In this document: in pieces, positions 41,535 to 43,276 of the stretch | Numbering within the stretch: the first letter of the stretch is position 1 | Layout: each line of letters opens with the position of its first letter | Assembly: GCA_039638595.1 (NCBI GenBank) | Contig: JBDIWM010000014.1 | Location: 1-43,276, forward strand | DNA from: Atribacterota bacterium | Lineage (GTDB): Bacteria; Atribacterota; Atribacteria; Atribacterales; Caldatribacteriaceae | Length of the DNA: 43,276 bases | Direction of reading: 5' to 3' | Notes under the pieces: model-generated | The model's database searches: none | Seen by the model: the letters and a program-made list of their open reading frames with translations, nothing else | Told to the model about the DNA's origin: nothing | Program-made: the position numbers and the translations under genes

Positions 41535-42758
41535 ATGCTCCGTTTTGCTTTACTCATTGCCTGGCGTTTTCTGCGGACCTCCCGTTCCCAGACGCTCCTC
41601 ATCATCCTGGGAATTACCGCTGGCGTTTCTATCCAGATTTTTCTTTCTTCTCTGATTTCTGGTCTTCAGGCGAACCTCATTCAACAGACGGTTGGTGACG
41701 CACCGCATATCATCGTCGCCCCCGAAGATCGAACCCCATCGTCGTCCATATCTTCTTCGAATACGGTGGTTTCCTCAGTGTTAGCGAATCCAGTCAAAGA
41801 GGAAGCCAAAATACTCGCCTGGCAGCGGATTCAAGCCACCCTCCTAAAGCAATCTGATCTACGCGTAGCATCACCCCTGGTAGAAGGTCCAGGTTCGGTG
41901 CGCAAAGGAGAACTGGTCCGCAGTGTAGTACTCAAAGGAGTTATTCTGGAATATGCTGACCAAATCTATGAATTGCGAGAACGAACCATCCAAGGAATTT
42001 CCCAAATCGGAGGAAATGGAGTATTGCTGGGCAAAGAATTAGCCAAAGACCTGCGCCTCAAAGCCGGTGACTCACTCCTCATCACCACCCCCGGGGGAAG
42101 GAGTGGAACGTTTATCGTCAACGGGATCTTTGACCTCAGTAACAAAGCCATCAACTCTTCTTGGATATTCCTCGACCTCGTCCCAGCGCAAAATCTTCTT
42201 AACCTCGAGGGAGCTATCTCCACGATTGAAATCCAGATTGACCAGGTTTTCCAGTCGGAACAGATTGCCAGGGATCTCAAACAAGCACTGCCCCAGTATA
42301 CCATCGAAACCTGGCAAACTCGCAATCGGCAACTCTTGAGTGCCCTACGTAGCCAAAGTCTCTCTTCGTTCATGATTCAGTTCTTCGTGCTCGTCGCTAT
42401 TACCTTGGGCATCGCCAGTGTCCTGGTTGTCTCTGTCACCCAGAAAATTCGAGAAATCGGTATCCTCAAAGCGATTGGCACCACTAATACCGGGGTAAGC
42501 CTTATCTTCCTCCTCCAGGGTGCGATTCTGGGACTTTTCGGGTCTTCACTGGGAGCGCTATTTGGATTTTTCCTCATTGGTCTCTTTCAACAGGCGGCGC
42601 GAGCAAGTGGTGGTGCCATTTCTTTCTCCATAACGCTCAACCCAAGAACCCTGGTGACGATTATCATCATTTCCACCATTGCCAGCCTCCTGGCAGCCGT
42701 CTCTCCAGCACGCCAGGCCACTAAACTCACTCCCATCGAGGTGATTCGCAATGGATGA
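41535..42758 (+). CDS. MacB/LolC-type ABC transporter permease
   Basis: A 407-residue FtsX-like permease. The first helix (SQTLLIILGITAGVSIQIFL) precedes a large extracytoplasmic domain of about 220 residues; three helices lie at the C-terminus (about 280-305, 325-350, 375-395). VTQKIREIGILKAIGTTNTGV is the conserved coupling segment, and SPARQATKLTPIEVIRNG the family C-terminal signature. ATG 41535 (one base after the adaptor stop codon, GGAAGG upstream) is preferred to a start 24 bases earlier. The ATPase gene overlaps its end by 8 nt. Confidence 0.93.
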   Translation: MLRFALLIAWRFLRTSRSQTLLIILGITAGVSIQIFLSSLISGLQANLIQQTVGDAPHIIVAPEDRTPSSSISSSNTVVSSVLANPVKEEAKILAWQRIQATLLKQSDLRVASPLVEGPGSVRKGELVRSVVLKGVILEYADQIYELRERTIQGISQIGGNGVLLGKELAKDLRLKAGDSLLITTPGGRSGTFIVNGIFDLSNKAINSSWIFLDLVPAQNLLNLEGAISTIEIQIDQVFQSEQIARDLKQALPQYTIETWQTRNRQLLSALRSQSLSSFMIQFFVLVAITLGIASVLVVSVTQKIREIGILKAIGTTNTGVSLIFLLQGAILGLFGSSLGALFGFFLIGLFQQAARASGGAISFSITLNPRTLVTIIIISTIASLLAAVSPARQATKLTPIEVIRNG

Positions 42759-43276
42759 TGGTACACTCGTAACCGTTCAGAACGTGAATAAAATCTACGG
42801 AACAGCTATTCAGTACCAGGTACTGTTCAACATCACCTTGAACGTTCCTGGAGGGCAATTTCTGGCCCTCATTGGACCGTCCGGCTCAGGAAAAACCACG
42901 CTTCTCAACATCATCGGTGCTCTTGACCGACCCACCAGCGGTGCGGTTTTCATCCGGGGGCAAAATCTCAACCACCTTTCTGACGAAGATCTGGCGCGCT
43001 TCCGAAATAAGTTCCTCGGTTTCGTCTTCCAATTCCACTACCTCCTTCCAGAATTCAACGCTCTGGAAAATGTACTCATTCCGTACTCCATTTCCTCGGG
43101 AAAACCAAATAAAGAAATCGTGGAGCGAGCAATGTATCTTCTGGAACGGGTCGGTCTTAAGGAAGCCATCAAAAAACGGATCAACCTCCTCTCCGGGGGT
43201 CAGCAACAGCGAGTGGCCATCGCTCGAGCACTGCTCAATTCTCCGCAACTCATCTTAGCTGACGAACCCACGGGAG
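42751..43276 (+). CDS. MacB/LolD-type ABC transporter ATPase (3' end outside the window)
   Basis: The first 175 codons are visible. They hold Walker A GPSGSGKTTL, Q-loop FVFQFHYLLPEF, signature LSGGQQQRVAIARAL and Walker B LILADEPTG, where the window ends. The HYLLPEFNALENV stretch after the Q-loop is typical of the LolD/MacB exporter branch. ATG 42751 overlaps the permease stop codon by 8 nt. With the adaptor and permease it completes an ATP-driven export complex for a peptide, lipid or lipoprotein; cargo unknown. Confidence 0.94.
   Translation, partial: MDDGTLVTVQNVNKIYGTAIQYQVLFNITLNVPGGQFLALIGPSGSGKTTLLNIIGALDRPTSGAVFIRGQNLNHLSDEDLARFRNKFLGFVFQFHYLLPEFNALENVLIPYSISSGKPNKEIVERAMYLLERVGLKEAIKKRINLLSGGQQQRVAIARALLNSPQLILADEPTG

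Noticed and set aside
1-43276. CRISPR arrays, insertion sequences, phage genes, rRNA
   Set aside because: No regularly spaced direct repeats, transposase, integrase, phage structural motifs or rRNA segments were seen.

Overview
The window (about 43.3 kb, roughly 50-55% G+C by eye) is a densely packed bacterial chromosome segment with short intergenic gaps, many 1-8 nt gene overlaps and strong GGAGG-type ribosome binding sites. A HydG-family radical SAM enzyme, a biotin-dependent decarboxylase-type carboxyltransferase, CsaB (S-layer anchoring) and a DUF362 Fe-S protein suggest an anaerobe with a cell-envelope S-layer. The gene mix would fit Atribacterota (Caldatribacterium-like), Thermotogota-like lineages or deep Firmicutes. 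This placement is inference; no rRNA gene is present to settle it.

Region 1 (1-12.6 kb) holds the 3' end of an unknown gene, then a FIST-GGDEF diguanylate cyclase and two long paralogous membrane GGDEF-EAL proteins. Between them lie a tRNA-Glu(CTC) with a textbook promoter and a minus-strand trio: a PolB-type 3'-5' exonuclease, a DUF362 ferredoxin-like protein and a CLC chloride transporter.

Region 2 (12.7-13.2 kb) carries remnants of a DUF433/DUF5615 toxin-antitoxin-like pair.

Region 3 (13.2-30.5 kb) is one minus-strand array of 16 genes read from secA towards gltX, with gaps mostly below 25 bp or overlaps: secA, prfB (with programmed +1 frameshift), a P-loop/Asp23 protein, a biotin-dependent carboxyltransferase with a small subunit and a biotin carrier, a DUF5693 membrane protein, csaB (apparently starting at AUU), a WecG/TagA glycosyltransferase, ftsE, ftsX, an EnvC-like degenerate LytM protein, a CtpA protease, a YibQ-type deacetylase, a hotdog thioesterase and gltX. 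It joins secretion, translation, envelope polymer decoration and division-site peptidoglycan control in what looks like one transcription unit.

Region 4 (30.5-34.7 kb) has tRNA-Gly(TCC), a lipoprotein/DUF4097 pair, and a sodium:solute symporter preceded by its small accessory membrane protein.

Region 5 (34.7-40.1 kb) is the most unusual. A NarL-type two-component system is transcribed divergently from a hydG-like gene. The hydG-like gene has a leader with a strong intrinsic terminator and a competing upstream segment (a possible riboswitch or attenuator). Its product lacks the second cysteine of the usual C-terminal cluster motif, having Asp there and a new Cys three residues later. An overlapping unknown 110-aa gene follows, then a convergent radical SAM/helix-hairpin-helix protein with a perfect 12-bp UUCG hairpin in its leader.

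Region 6 (40.3 kb to the end) is a MacA/MacB-like export operon: adaptor, permease and a truncated ATPase running off the edge.
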